DNA of 57,926 nt from an uncultured Eubacteriales bacterium. GTDB taxonomy: Bacteria; Bacillota; Clostridia; Christensenellales; UBA1242. How positions within the stretch are numbered: the stretch's first letter is position 1; every line of letters begins with the position of its first letter. Positions 16,833 through 25,600 of the stretch are shown here, piece after piece. The stretch covers positions 1-57,926 of the forward strand of contig CABUZJ010000006.1 of the NCBI GenBank assembly GCA_902496015.1, in the 5' to 3' direction. The position numbers and the translations under genes are program-made. The notes under the pieces were generated by a model that was not told the origin of the DNA, made no database searches, and was given only the letters and a program-made list of their open reading frames with translations.

Positions 16833-17360
16833 ATGAACATTTTACATGATATCAGCAAAGATAGAATAACACAAGACGATTTTATTGTTTGCATTGAAAT
16901 TGAACAGGGGAGTAAAAATAAATATGAATTAGATAAAGAAACTGGACTAATTATTTTAGATAGGGTATTGTTCACAAGCACACATTACCCAATGAATTAT
17001 GGATTTATTCCACGCACACTTTGTGGTGATGGTGATCCATTAGATGTATTTGTGCTGTGCAGTCAACCGATTGAGAAAATGAGTTTGGTTAGATGTTTCC
17101 CTATTGGAGTTGTTTCTATGAAAGATATTGGTGCAGATGATGATAAAATTATAGCAATACCATTTGGAGACCCACAGTATAACGGATTTAAAGATTTTAA
17201 CGAATTGCCAAAACACATATTTGATGAATTATTACATTTTTTAAAGGTGTATAAAGAATTAGAGAATAAAAAAGTTGAAATCAAAAACCTAGGTGGAAGA
17301 GATGATGCAATAAAAATTATAGATAAATGCATGGCAGAATATGCAGAAATTTATAATTAA
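16833..17360 (+). CDS. ppa: Inorganic pyrophosphatase (family I)
   Basis: Hydrolyses pyrophosphate to phosphate, pulling biosynthetic reactions forward; cytoplasmic, magnesium-dependent. The 175-residue protein shows the family I active-site block YPMNYGFIPRTL followed by GDGDPLDVFVL (the DGDPLD aspartates bind metal), and a typical K near residue 22-30 region. The length is normal for bacterial hexameric enzymes. The start is ATG 16833 with a strong AAAGGAG site. It is a single-gene unit. Confidence 0.96.
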   Translation: MNILHDISKDRITQDDFIVCIEIEQGSKNKYELDKETGLIILDRVLFTSTHYPMNYGFIPRTLCGDGDPLDVFVLCSQPIEKMSLVRCFPIGVVSMKDIGADDDKIIAIPFGDPQYNGFKDFNELPKHIFDELLHFLKVYKELENKKVEIKNLGGRDDAIKIIDKCMAEYAEIYN

Positions 17361-17373
17361 ATGTAAATAATGC

Positions 17374-17402
17374 TTGAAAACAAATTTTCTAATTATTATA
17401 AT
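17374..17402 (+). promoter_or_regulatory. Promoter of mscL
   Basis: TTGAAA (17374-17379), 17-base spacer, TATAAT (17397-17402), 20 bases before ATG 17423; GAGGAT is the ribosome site. Confidence 0.7.
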
Positions 17403-17422
17403 AAATCACAGAGGATAAAGAA

Positions 17423-18091
17423 ATGAAAAAATTTTTTAAAGAATTTAAAGATTTTATTGCCCGTGGAAATGTTTTGCAACTTGCCATTGGTGTTGTTGTG
17501 GGGGGTGCGTTTGGAAAAATTACAACTAGTTTAGTTAATGATATAATAACTCCACTAATTGCAAGTCTTATTGGCACATCTGGTTTCAGTGATTTAAAAT
17601 GGGTAATTAAACCTGCAAACGAGGTGGCGGGAACAACAGAAATAGCCTTAAAATATGGTTCTTTTATTCAAACAATATTAGATTTTTTAATTATTGCTTT
17701 TTGTATTTTCTTAGTTATGAAACTTATAATGAAAATTGGTAGCGGATTAAGAACCATTTCAGTTGAATTAAAACAAAATATAGAAAATTTAAGCAAAAAA
17801 GAAATGCGTGAAGTAAAGAAAATTGTGAAAAAATATGCTAAACTTCAATCGAAAATAGAAAAAGATAAAAATCTAACCGAAGAACAAAAACAAGAAAAAT
17901 TTGCTGAACTTGAAGTTCAAAGAAGTGCAGAATTACAAAAATTTAATCCACCAGCAGTGGTTGTAACTGAGCAAGTAAGTGTGGCTGAGCCTGCACCTGC
18001 TGAACCGCAAATAAGTTCAACAGATAAATTATTGATTGAAATTAGAGATTTATTAAAAGAAAATTCTATAAAAAAAGAGAATAAAAAATAA
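17423..18091 (+). CDS. mscL: Large-conductance mechanosensitive channel MscL with long C-terminal extension
   Basis: MscL opens under high membrane tension to save cells from osmotic shock. The N-terminus (FKEFKDFIARGNVLQLAIGV, then VVGGAFGKITTSLVNDIITP) is the highly conserved first helix with the gate; the second membrane helix is at about 74-98. Usual MscL is 120-150 residues; this one is 222. The extra ~90 residues are Lys/Glu-rich helix, likely coiled coil (about 100-165), then a Pro/Ala linker and a short amphipathic tail. The extension's role is unknown; it might widen the cytoplasmic bundle or bind a partner. Confidence 0.93.
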   Translation: MKKFFKEFKDFIARGNVLQLAIGVVVGGAFGKITTSLVNDIITPLIASLIGTSGFSDLKWVIKPANEVAGTTEIALKYGSFIQTILDFLIIAFCIFLVMKLIMKIGSGLRTISVELKQNIENLSKKEMREVKKIVKKYAKLQSKIEKDKNLTEEQKQEKFAELEVQRSAELQKFNPPAVVVTEQVSVAEPAPAEPQISSTDKLLIEIRDLLKENSIKKENKK

Positions 18092-18099
18092 AATAAAAA

Positions 18100-18134
18100 A
18101 CACATAGTAAAGATCATATTGCTATGTGTTTTAT
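18100..18134 (+). terminator. Intrinsic terminator after mscL
   Basis: ACACATAG / CTATGTGT stem (18100-18107 with 18122-18129), a 14-base loop, then a T-rich tail. Confidence 0.7.
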
Positions 18135-18211
18135 TTTGCCAATTTTTTTAAAAGTTTGTTCGAAAAAAGTGTAAACTGTATGTTATTATTATGCTATAAA
18201 GAAGTGTTATT

Positions 18212-18686
18212 ATGAAAGGACATAAAAGTATTGAAAAAGTTGTTAAAATAGTAAATGTATATATTGATAAATATGGAAGAGATGGGCAAATTGAACAATT
18301 AGAGCAAATTTTAATAAATAAAGTTTCAAATTTTAAAGAATTAGAATATTATGTTGAAAATGTAAAAGAAGTTAATTTAAAAAATTTAGAAGACGCAGCA
18401 AATAAAACAAAAAATGCCGAACTTATTTATTTCTTTGCTCGTGACATAAAAGGTGTAAACATTGCGAAATTAGAAGACACAATGGTAAATACAAAAAATG
18501 CAAAGTATATTTATTATTTTGCTAGAGACATTTAGATGCAAACATATCAAACTAGAAGACGCAATGATAGAGACAAAAAACGAAGAATGGGTAAGTATTT
18601 TTGTTCATGATATAGAAAGCACAAAAATAAAAGAGGCAGAATACGAAAATGTAGAAGAAGAATTAAAAGAAATATTGAGTATGTAA
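18212..18686 (+). pseudogene. Frameshifted repeat protein (about 33-residue FARDI repeats)
   Basis: The frame from ATG 18212 gives 107 residues, including two units of a repeat with the pattern LEDAxxxTKNAExIYxFARDIKGxNI, then stops at TAG 18533-18535. In another frame, from about 18540 to TAA 18686, a third unit continues (KLEDAMIETKNEEWVSIFVHDI) to an acidic C-terminus. Aligned to the preceding unit, the junction (18526-18560) lacks two bases, so one or two small deletions split a gene of about 155 codons. Such repeats occur in tandem-repeat proteins of gut Firmicutes; function unknown. A sequencing error would be the alternative. Confidence 0.65.
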
Positions 18687-18773
18687 TTTGATTTATAAAA
18701 TTTAATTTATTTTAATTATTGAATAAAGAAATTTAATTGACTATATTACAAATAACAAATTTAAATACAAAGA

Positions 18774-18803
18774 AAAAACCACTAATCATTTAGTGGTTTT
18801 TTT
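18774..18803. terminator. Bidirectional terminator between repeat pseudogene and SDR gene
   Basis: AAAAACCACTAA-TCAT-TTAGTGGTTTTTTT, a strong hairpin with A-run and T-run flanks, lying between convergent genes. Confidence 0.85.
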
Positions 18804-18831
18804 CATAGATACATACATAACTATTAAATTA

Positions 18832-19563
18832 TTATAATGTAAACCCACCATCTATAACAATATTTTGCCCAGTAATTGAATTTGCATTGTTACTTGCTAA
18901 AAATATTGCAGTTTTAGCAATTTGTTTTGCAGTTGGAAGTTTTTTCAATGGAGTATTTTTAATAATATCTTGGACATCTTCTTTTGTTAAATTGCTAATC
19001 ATGTTTGTTTTTATTGCGCCAGGGCTTATGCAATTCACTGTAATATTACTAGAACCAACTTCTTTTGCAAGTGCTTTTGAAAAAATTATAACACCTGCTT
19101 TTGTTGCACTATAAGTAGATTCAAAACTTCCGCCAACTGTTCCCCAAATAGAACCAATATTTATAATTTTGCCACCACTAAATTTTATCATATTTGTAAC
19201 AGCATGTTTACAACACAAGATAACTGACTTTAAATTAATATCAATTTCATTTTCAATTTCGTTTAAATTGCAATCTATTAAAAGATTAGGAAAACTAACT
19301 CCTGCACAATTAATAAGCACATCAATTTTACCAAAAATAGAAATTGCTTTATTAAAAAATTTGTCAATACTTAATTGATCTTTTAAATTTAAATAAAATT
19401 GACATATCCTATTATCTTTATAATTAAGATTTCCACATAATGCATCTATTGCTTTTTTGTTATTGCAGTAACTTGCAAAAATATTATATCCTTTTTTATA
19501 AAAGGCTTTGCAAATTTCATTTCCAATTCCGCCACTAGCTCCAATAATAACAACTGTTTTCAT
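18832..19563 (-). CDS. Short-chain dehydrogenase/reductase (FabG-like)
   Basis: A 243-residue classical SDR, NAD(P)H-dependent. The cofactor site is GASGGIG (residues 8-14), the structural NCAG motif lies near residue 89, the catalytic serine is in the NIGSIWG segment (~139) and the catalytic YSATK (Tyr and Lys five apart) is near residue 152. SPGAIKTNM follows, then the family's C-terminal ITGQNIVIDGGF. This pattern is that of 3-oxoacyl-ACP reductases (FabG), but the gene is not in a fatty-acid cluster, so the substrate is open. AAGGAG precedes the ATG on the minus strand. Confidence 0.85.
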   Translation of the reverse strand: MKTVVIIGASGGIGNEICKAFYKKGYNIFASYCNNKKAIDALCGNLNYKDNRICQFYLNLKDQLSIDKFFNKAISIFGKIDVLINCAGVSFPNLLIDCNLNEIENEIDINLKSVILCCKHAVTNMIKFSGGKIINIGSIWGTVGGSFESTYSATKAGVIIFSKALAKEVGSSNITVNCISPGAIKTNMISNLTKEDVQDIIKNTPLKKLPTAKQIAKTAIFLASNNANSITGQNIVIDGGFTL

Positions 19564-19834
19564 AATTTACTCCTTAATTCCTTTATAATATCATTATAAT
19601 ATATTAATAAAAATATTTAAATAAAATTAAATAAAATATTAAATTTTAACTTATAATTTTCATGTAATTTTTTTATGTTATCAATATTTATAATAGTTAA
19701 TATTCTACCAATAGCCTAAACTTTACATCCTCCGAAACTTTAAAAACTTTGTTAAGATTTACAACACGATTTATAATAGTTTCACTAGCAGGATTTTTGT
19801 AGAAAAATATTGTTAATTTGAATTTAATGAGTTT

Positions 19835-20266
19835 GTGAGAAATGCTAAAAAGTATTATGATAAATACGAATATTTTTATTTAATAGATTTGAAACATTCA
19901 TTCTGTATAGATTATAAGAAATTGAGAAAGGATTTTTTGATAAAAAACTTAAGACAAGAGCAAGTTGATTTGATAGATTCAGCATTGTTTAATGATAATG
20001 ACGTAAATAATGGTTTACCATTCGGACATAAATTAAGTAATATATTGTTTGATTGCAATTTAATTGAAATTGAGTTATACTTAATAAAACAAGAGTTTAA
20101 ATTTTTGAGACTAATTGATTCTTTTATCTTTTTTATGAATGATAAGGACGATGTTGAAAAAATTAACGAAATTTTTAAAGATTTTAAAGTACAAATAAAT
20201 AATGTGAAATCGAAAATTTTACACCGAGAAGATTTTACGGATTTTGATAAAGAAATATTAATTTGA
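19835..20266 (+). pseudogene. Degenerate, N-terminally truncated reverse-transcriptase-like fragment
   Basis: The 143 residues fit the palm of a bacterial reverse transcriptase: EYFYLIDLKHSFCIDYKKL corresponds to the FLKIDIKxFFDSI block (motif A), NGLPFGHKLSNILF to G[IL]PQGxPLSPLL, FLRLIDSFIFFMNDKDDVEK to RYVDDFxIF (YxDD), and INNVKSKIL to LNxxKTKIL. The YxDD box is LIDS, so the second catalytic aspartate is lost; fingers and thumb are missing. The same frame extends upstream through an in-frame TAA at 19814, with RT-like residues before it. No ribosome site fits GTG 19835. FEN-like exonuclease starts 10 bases downstream. I judge it an inactive relic or a strongly diverged non-catalytic RT. 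Confidence 0.6.
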
Positions 20267-20275
20267 GGATAAAAA

Positions 20276-21106
20276 ATGAAAAAAATATTGCTAATAGATG
20301 GACACAATTTGTTGTTTAAAATGTTTTTCGGTATGCCATTTCCTTTCTATAATGATAACAATGAGAATATTACTGGTACAGTTGGTTTTGTTGGAACCGT
20401 TGTTAAAATGATAAAATATTTAAAAGTTGAAGAATGTTTGATTGTTTTTGATGGAGAAGATTCAAGAAATATAAGAGTAGATGAAAATTATAAAGCTAAT
20501 AGACAGACAGATTACGGCACTTTAAGTGATGAAGAAAATCCATTTACTCAATTAAAGTATATTAAAGCCGTTTTGGATTATTTAAATATCAAATGGATTG
20601 AAACTGTTGAAATTGAATGTGATGATTATATAGCTATAATTTCAAAAAAATATAATGGTGAAGTTTATATTTCATCTACTGATACTGATTTTTATCAATT
20701 GGTAAATGATAGAGTTAAAATAATTAAATTTAGAGGTAAAAATACTGTTTTTGTTGATGAAAAATTTATTTTTGATAAATTTTTGGTATTACCATCTGAT
20801 TTTGCACTTTATAAAGCCATTATTGGTGATAATGTTGATAATATAAAAGGTATAAATAAAGTAGGCCCTAAAACTGCTGTTAATATAATAAATTCTTTAA
20901 AAAATAGTAGATATGATAAGTTTTATAACATATATAAAGAAAATTTGGAAATAATCAAACATAATTTAAGTTTAATAGAATTACCCAACAATACTATTGA
21001 CCTAAGTAAATATAGATTAGAAAACTTCGAAATTGTCCCAACAAATATTAAAAACTTTAAAAATTTAAAGCTTGTTACGGAGATTACGAATGAAATATGT
21101 AATTAA
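20276..21106 (+). CDS. 5'-3' exonuclease / flap endonuclease (PolI N-terminal type)
   Basis: A stand-alone 276-residue FEN-family nuclease, which removes 5' flaps or RNA primers. The metal-binding acidic residues are visible in order: LLIDGHNLLFK (residues 5-15), VFDGEDSRNIR (~59), ECDDYIAIISKKY (~115), SSTDTDFYQL (~135), and GDNVDNIKGINKVGPKTA (~184), the helix-hairpin-helix DNA-binding signature. There is no polymerase domain. GAGGAT precedes ATG 20276. It follows the RT-like fragment by 10 bases and overlaps the acetyltransferase gene by 17 bases, so the three form a tight cassette. Chromosomal PolI normally supplies this activity, so a second copy suggests a specialised or mobile function. 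Confidence 0.85.
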   Translation: MKKILLIDGHNLLFKMFFGMPFPFYNDNNENITGTVGFVGTVVKMIKYLKVEECLIVFDGEDSRNIRVDENYKANRQTDYGTLSDEENPFTQLKYIKAVLDYLNIKWIETVEIECDDYIAIISKKYNGEVYISSTDTDFYQLVNDRVKIIKFRGKNTVFVDEKFIFDKFLVLPSDFALYKAIIGDNVDNIKGINKVGPKTAVNIINSLKNSRYDKFYNIYKENLEIIKHNLSLIELPNNTIDLSKYRLENFEIVPTNIKNFKNLKLVTEITNEICN

Positions 21107-22070
21107 ATTAGATAATGATTTTAATGTTTCTAAAGAAGTTTGGGATAAATTATATTTTTTAGATAAAGAAACTACAATATTTCAATCTTATCAATGGAAT
21201 AAACAATTTTATTTCAAATTATGTTCTAAATTAAAATTACATAACTTGATATTTTATAATAAAGAAGTTTGTGTTGCAATTTTTCCTTTAATAGAAAGAA
21301 ATTTGGATAATAAAGTTGTTCTAGAGTTTATAGGTTGTAGAATGGTAGATTATTTGTCGCCCATAATTTTGGAAGAACATAAAAAATATGTTTATAAACA
21401 ATTTAAGCATTATATCAAAAATAGCCATTATTTCTTTTATGGATATGATATTAAAAGTAGCCATACCTTTTGTAAATATTTTTCTGAAAAGTTTAAAACG
21501 ATTGAAGTATGCTATTTAAAGCGAAACACAAGTATACCTAAATCAATTATTAAAGAAAATAACTATGATAAAAGATATTTATCTAAACACTCTAATTATT
21601 TTATTGAAGAAACTTTTGACATTAAAAATTATTATAAACATATAGAGCTCTATTTAGACAATATGAAAAATCTTAGAGAGAATTTAATTGATGAAGAATT
21701 AAAAATGTTCTGGAAAGATTATATTTTATCTAACATAGATAATCTTCATTGCTTAAACTTAAAGATTGAAAATGAATTAGCATATTCAATCTTATATGAA
21801 ATAAAGAATAATAAGGTTTACTTAATCAATTATGGATTCAATATAAAATTTAAAAGATTTGCCCCTGGTAAATTATTGCTAATGGAAATTATAAAAGAAT
21901 ATTCGTCTAATTATGATATAGATTTATCAAGAGGTAAGGACGAATATAAACTAAGACTTGGATGCTGTGTTGAGGATAATATTAAATTTATCTATCCAAA
22001 AGATGATAATTTATGGAATAATTTACAAAAATTAGAATTTGATATAGGATTTTTTCCACATAAATTATAA
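21090..22070 (+). CDS. CelD/BcsL-type GNAT acetyltransferase
   Basis: A 326-residue protein of the GNAT fold type called Acetyltransf_6 (CelD/BcsL-like). The diagnostic part is C-terminal: KRFAPGKLLLMEIIKEY, then IDLSRGKDEYKLRLGC, which is strongly conserved in this family; the N-terminal half has the typical FQSYQWNKQFY entry. Members acylate cell-surface polymers or peptidoglycan-type substrates, but many are uncharacterised. ATG 21090 with GGAGAT upstream is preferred over the longer frame starting at 21072. It overlaps the exonuclease gene by 17 bases. The link between an acetyltransferase and nucleic-acid enzymes in one cassette is unexplained. Confidence 0.75.
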   Translation: MKYVIKLDNDFNVSKEVWDKLYFLDKETTIFQSYQWNKQFYFKLCSKLKLHNLIFYNKEVCVAIFPLIERNLDNKVVLEFIGCRMVDYLSPIILEEHKKYVYKQFKHYIKNSHYFFYGYDIKSSHTFCKYFSEKFKTIEVCYLKRNTSIPKSIIKENNYDKRYLSKHSNYFIEETFDIKNYYKHIELYLDNMKNLRENLIDEELKMFWKDYILSNIDNLHCLNLKIENELAYSILYEIKNNKVYLINYGFNIKFKRFAPGKLLLMEIIKEYSSNYDIDLSRGKDEYKLRLGCCVEDNIKFIYPKDDNLWNNLQKLEFDIGFFPHKL

Positions 22071-22082
22071 ATTAATATTGAG

Positions 22083-22152
22083 ATGACCTAAGACTTTCTA
22101 AATTAGATACATTACCAGTTTGTATCACTTAGCGACAACTAGGTCTTTTTTT
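22083..22152 (+). terminator. Structured terminator after the exonuclease-acetyltransferase cassette
   Basis: GACCTA (22085-22090) pairs with TAGGTC just before a T7 run; inside it, GATACA and TGTATC form a nested stem-loop around TTACCAGTT. It ends the cassette transcript. The nested architecture is larger than a simple terminator and might be a small structured RNA. Confidence 0.55.
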
Positions 22153-22227
22153 GTTTAGACAAATAAAGACAAAAAAGCACAAAAAAATCCATGATTTAAA
22201 AAGCATAATTGTGGGTTAGACAATAAA

Positions 22228-22251
22228 AAATCCCCTGTATTATAGGGGATT
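22228..22251 (-). terminator. Terminator of the split host tRNA-Lys gene
   Basis: AATCCCCT / AGGGGATT hairpin followed, on the minus strand, by a T6 run. It lies just beyond the CCA end of the tRNA 3' half, where the native tRNA terminator should be. Confidence 0.75.
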
Positions 22252-22255
22252 GTCG

Positions 22256-22300
22256 TGGTGGGTCATCGGGGGCTCGAACCCCGGACATTTCGATTAAGAG
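22256..22300 (-). tRNA. tRNA-Lys(CUU), 3' half (split by the integrated element)
   Basis: On the minus strand this reads from the anticodon loop (CTCTTAA) through TCGAA, the T-arm CGGGG-TTCGAGC-CCCCG, and acceptor strand ATGACCC-A-CCA. The matching 5' half (GGGTCAT acceptor strand, D-arm, anticodon strand TTCGA) lies 12.6 kb away at 34922-34959. All stems pair perfectly when the two are joined, giving a 76-base tRNA with anticodon CUU. No 5' portion is present here, so this copy cannot make a tRNA. Confidence 0.9.
22292..22300. other. attL core (GATTAAGAG)
   Basis: The nine bases GATTAAGAG are the longest stretch shared by the two tRNA-half boundaries (the other copy is 34920-34928). They span the anticodon loop. 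Sequence left of it belongs to the host tRNA, sequence right of it to the element. Confidence 0.8.
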
Positions 22301-22413
22301 GTGCAATTTGCACTTCTTTTTTAATGTCATTTTATGCTATCAAATCCCTTTAAATCCCTTGTTTTCTCTACCAAAATCGTGTTATTCAAGTTTATTTTAT
22401 AACTTTTAAATTT

Positions 22414-22453
22414 GTCTAAAATTATTTAGCTTTTTGCAGTTTTCTTTTAGACA
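22414..22453. repeat. TTTTAGAC-type repeats near the left end (candidate integrase arm sites)
   Basis: An inverted copy, GTCTAAA (22414-22420), and a direct copy, TTTTAGACA (22445-22453), match the motif found four times near the right end (34035, 34048, 34131, 34152). Tyrosine integrases bind short arm-type repeats at both element ends; AT-rich chance repeats cannot be excluded. Confidence 0.35.
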
Positions 22454-22537
22454 TTTATAGAACAAATACTTTTAGAAAGTTAAAGAACATATAAATAAAA
22501 TTTTGTAAAAACTTATACAAACATGGAGAAAGTATGC

Positions 22538-22608
22538 TATAATCACTATATAATTAATTTTTTGTATAGAAAGGAATTTTGATAATGGTTAAAGTATTAT
22601 TATCATAA
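22538..22608 (+). promoter_or_regulatory. Promoter and 7-codon leader minicistron before the element's two-gene operon
   Basis: TATAAT at 22538-22543 with a poor -35 (TATACA, 18-base spacing). Downstream, AAAGGAAT (22570-22577) precedes ATG 22585 of a tiny open frame MVKVLLS ending at TAA 22608; the big gene starts 35 bases later. The minicistron has a good ribosome site and might tune translation or attenuate expression. The remaining gap from 22301 is AT-rich; apart from these I see only the arm-like repeats. Confidence 0.4.
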
Positions 22609-22642
22609 CTGAGTTAATACAAAAGCAAAGGAAAATTTAAAT

Positions 22643-25600
22643 ATGGACTTAGCAGAAATAAACCAGGTTTGCAAAGACAAACTTTCTAAACTTGAAAATT
22701 ATGAGTTGATTGAAAAGGTTCTTTTTTCACAAGATGAAACAATCGAAATTGGTAAAAAGTTATCTCATATTTCAAGTTATATGACTTGGGGACAAGTTTA
22801 TGATTTAAAAGAAACAATAACAATCTTTCTTGTTAGTATAGCAAAATATTTCTACAACGACAAAGAAGGTGGATTTTGGCAAGCAGTAGAAAGGCTGACA
22901 AACATATCACAACCAAACAAAAGAGAATTACTAGTAAAAGCATTTGATAGAACTGTTTCCCTTTATAATTTAAATAGTTTTAAAAACTTAAAAGAAGATA
23001 GTTATAAAAATCTCGCTCCTATAATTGCTCATTCTGGACTTCCAAATAACCTTATAAATAATTTTTTGGATAATCTCGAACCATTACTGTCACAAGAAAT
23101 TTCTTATAACGATTTAGCTGATGAAACATTATATACATTTAGATATTCCACTAAAAATGTAAAGAGATATGTGGACTTATTAAACGAAAATGGATTATTG
23201 GGTGATTTTGTTTTTGAAATTATTGGCGCAATTAAGGAGAAAATTGAAAATATAGATGAAACTTCAATCTTGCCAATACCTTTTCAAGAAGGAATTATGA
23301 ATTGGTGCAAGAATAGAGAAGATAATGACAAGAGATATATATCTTCAAGATATAAGAAACCAACATTGAGATTTGATATAAATAGCAATAAAGTTGTCAT
23401 AGATACACCTGAAATGACGATGAATGATAGCACCTTTTGTATTTGGGAAATTTATAGTGATGATAAAGTTGTTCAAAGAAAAATATATGGAGAAAAGTTA
23501 AACGATGAGTATTTCTTTAGAACTTCAACTATAATTCTTAATCAATTTGATGAAATTAAAGTAAAATTATTAAACGATATTAACACCCTATTATGCGATT
23601 ATACTCTAAAAGATAAAGATGATAAATTTTTAACCTTTAATAATTTTGGACAACTTAACAAATCAAAATTTATTTTAAACAATGGAGCATATATTTTACT
23701 AGATGAAAATTACGAAGCAGATGACGATACTATTGAACTAATAGATAATTATTATGGCTACAATATTTACTATCAAGCACCAACAACTGACAAAAGAGAA
23801 GTTGTATTTAAATCAGATATAGATACTATAAGCATAAAGATTAAAAGACCATTTGAATTGATAAATGAAAACAAACTAATTAGTGATAATTGTTATTTTG
23901 AAGGATTAGAAGCATTTAGTTCGTTACCCAAAATAAAAGTTCCTTTTAATGGTCAATGGCAAGTCAAAATTAGCGTAGATGAAAATAAAATCATAGATGA
24001 AGAAGTTTTTATTGAAGATTTTGTTTTTGATATGTCAGATTATATCGGAAAAATAAGCTTTGGGAAAATTGGGTTAAGATTTTACTTCCCGGAAATTGGA
24101 TATAAAACATTTAAATTTTTATATCTACCTGAAGTCAATATTGATTTCAGTCAATACTATCCAGGAATTAGCGGATACAAAAATTCATATATAGTTTTTA
24201 AGTCATCTGATAAATGCAAGATATTAGATAGCAATCACGAAACAGTAAACAGAGTTGATATACTAAGTTCTTGTGATATTTTTAACGGATATTATGTTTA
24301 TAATGAAAAAGAGTATAAGTTTAAATTTGTTATTAAGCCATATAAATGGACAATTGAATCTAATAACAAATTATTTGGACAACCAAACAAAAAAGCGTTT
24401 TTATCTGTTAAAGATTTAAAAACTGATGGAGATTGCCTGCTATCTATTATTAACAATACAAATTCCGATATTTATGTAAGGTTTAATAACAATGTTAATC
24501 AAAAATCTTTAAGAATAAGAAAATCTTCAAAAGCAATTATCAATCTTGTAGAATATATCGAATTTATAAGTTCGGGAGAAGATTCATGTTTGATTTCACT
24601 TGAAGAAAACTTCGATAAGATTTGTGAAATTTGCGAGATTAGAATCAATATATCTGTAAGAAACTTTTTTACAAATAAATTAGGCGATACATTCATATTT
24701 CAATGGGACGAAGATGGTTCTTGCAAAAATAGACAAATGGTTTTCAGATATTTGTCAAAACCTTACGAATTTTTCTCTATACAAATTAGAGATAATACTT
24801 TAATGGCGTATATAGATGATAATGATGAGAGACTTAAAGATAATTGTGTTGTTGAAATTGTAAGCAATAAGGAAAAGAGTATTTTTTCAACAAATGAGAA
24901 AAAAGATTTGATTGATAGCAAAAATACTACTGTTTTGTGGGTTAAAGATAATGATTTTTCACAACTAGTATTTCATAATAACAACATAGATGACTTAAAG
25001 CATGCTATTTACTGTTATTTATTTTATAGATTTAATACCAACTTTTTTCAGTCTAAAGAAGAATATTTAAAGGTCGTAAAATATTTAATGAAATATATTT
25101 TCAATAACAGATTTAACTTTGGGGATGAAATTATATTAAAACTATTGTTTGAATATGATTTAAGCAAAGAACAATTTGATAAAATAGCAAATGAATTGGT
25201 TTTGTATTTCCCAATAACAAAAAAAGAAAATCAAATGGATAGAGATGTTCTTATAGAATTATTAGATTATAATAAATATCTTTACTTTGTATATGTTTGT
25301 TTAAAAAATAATGATGAACTTTTAAAAGAAATAACGGATAACAATTTAAAATTTCTAGACAACTTTACAGATAAAGAAAATTTTCTTTGGGCAAAAAAAT
25401 ATTATTTATTCCCAGAAGTAGATAAAGTTGACTATATTCAACAAAAAATGAAGATGCTTAAAGCATTTTCTGAATTTTCAAAATATAAAGAAGAAAAGCA
25501 AATTTTGATGATTATAGTTGATTTGATATTAAATCAACACGATATACAAAACAATATTCCTTTGTTAGTAAAAGTATCAAAATATATAAAAAATTTATTG

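Noticed and set aside
19835..20266. Group II intron or diversity-generating retroelement
   Set aside because: No intron RNA features, no maturase domain, no template/variable repeat pair seen nearby; only a palm-like fragment with a lost catalytic residue.
22228..22300. A CRISPR-like or IS-end reading of the GC-richer patch
   Set aside because: The sequence is fully explained as a tRNA 3' half plus its terminator; there are no repeated spacers.
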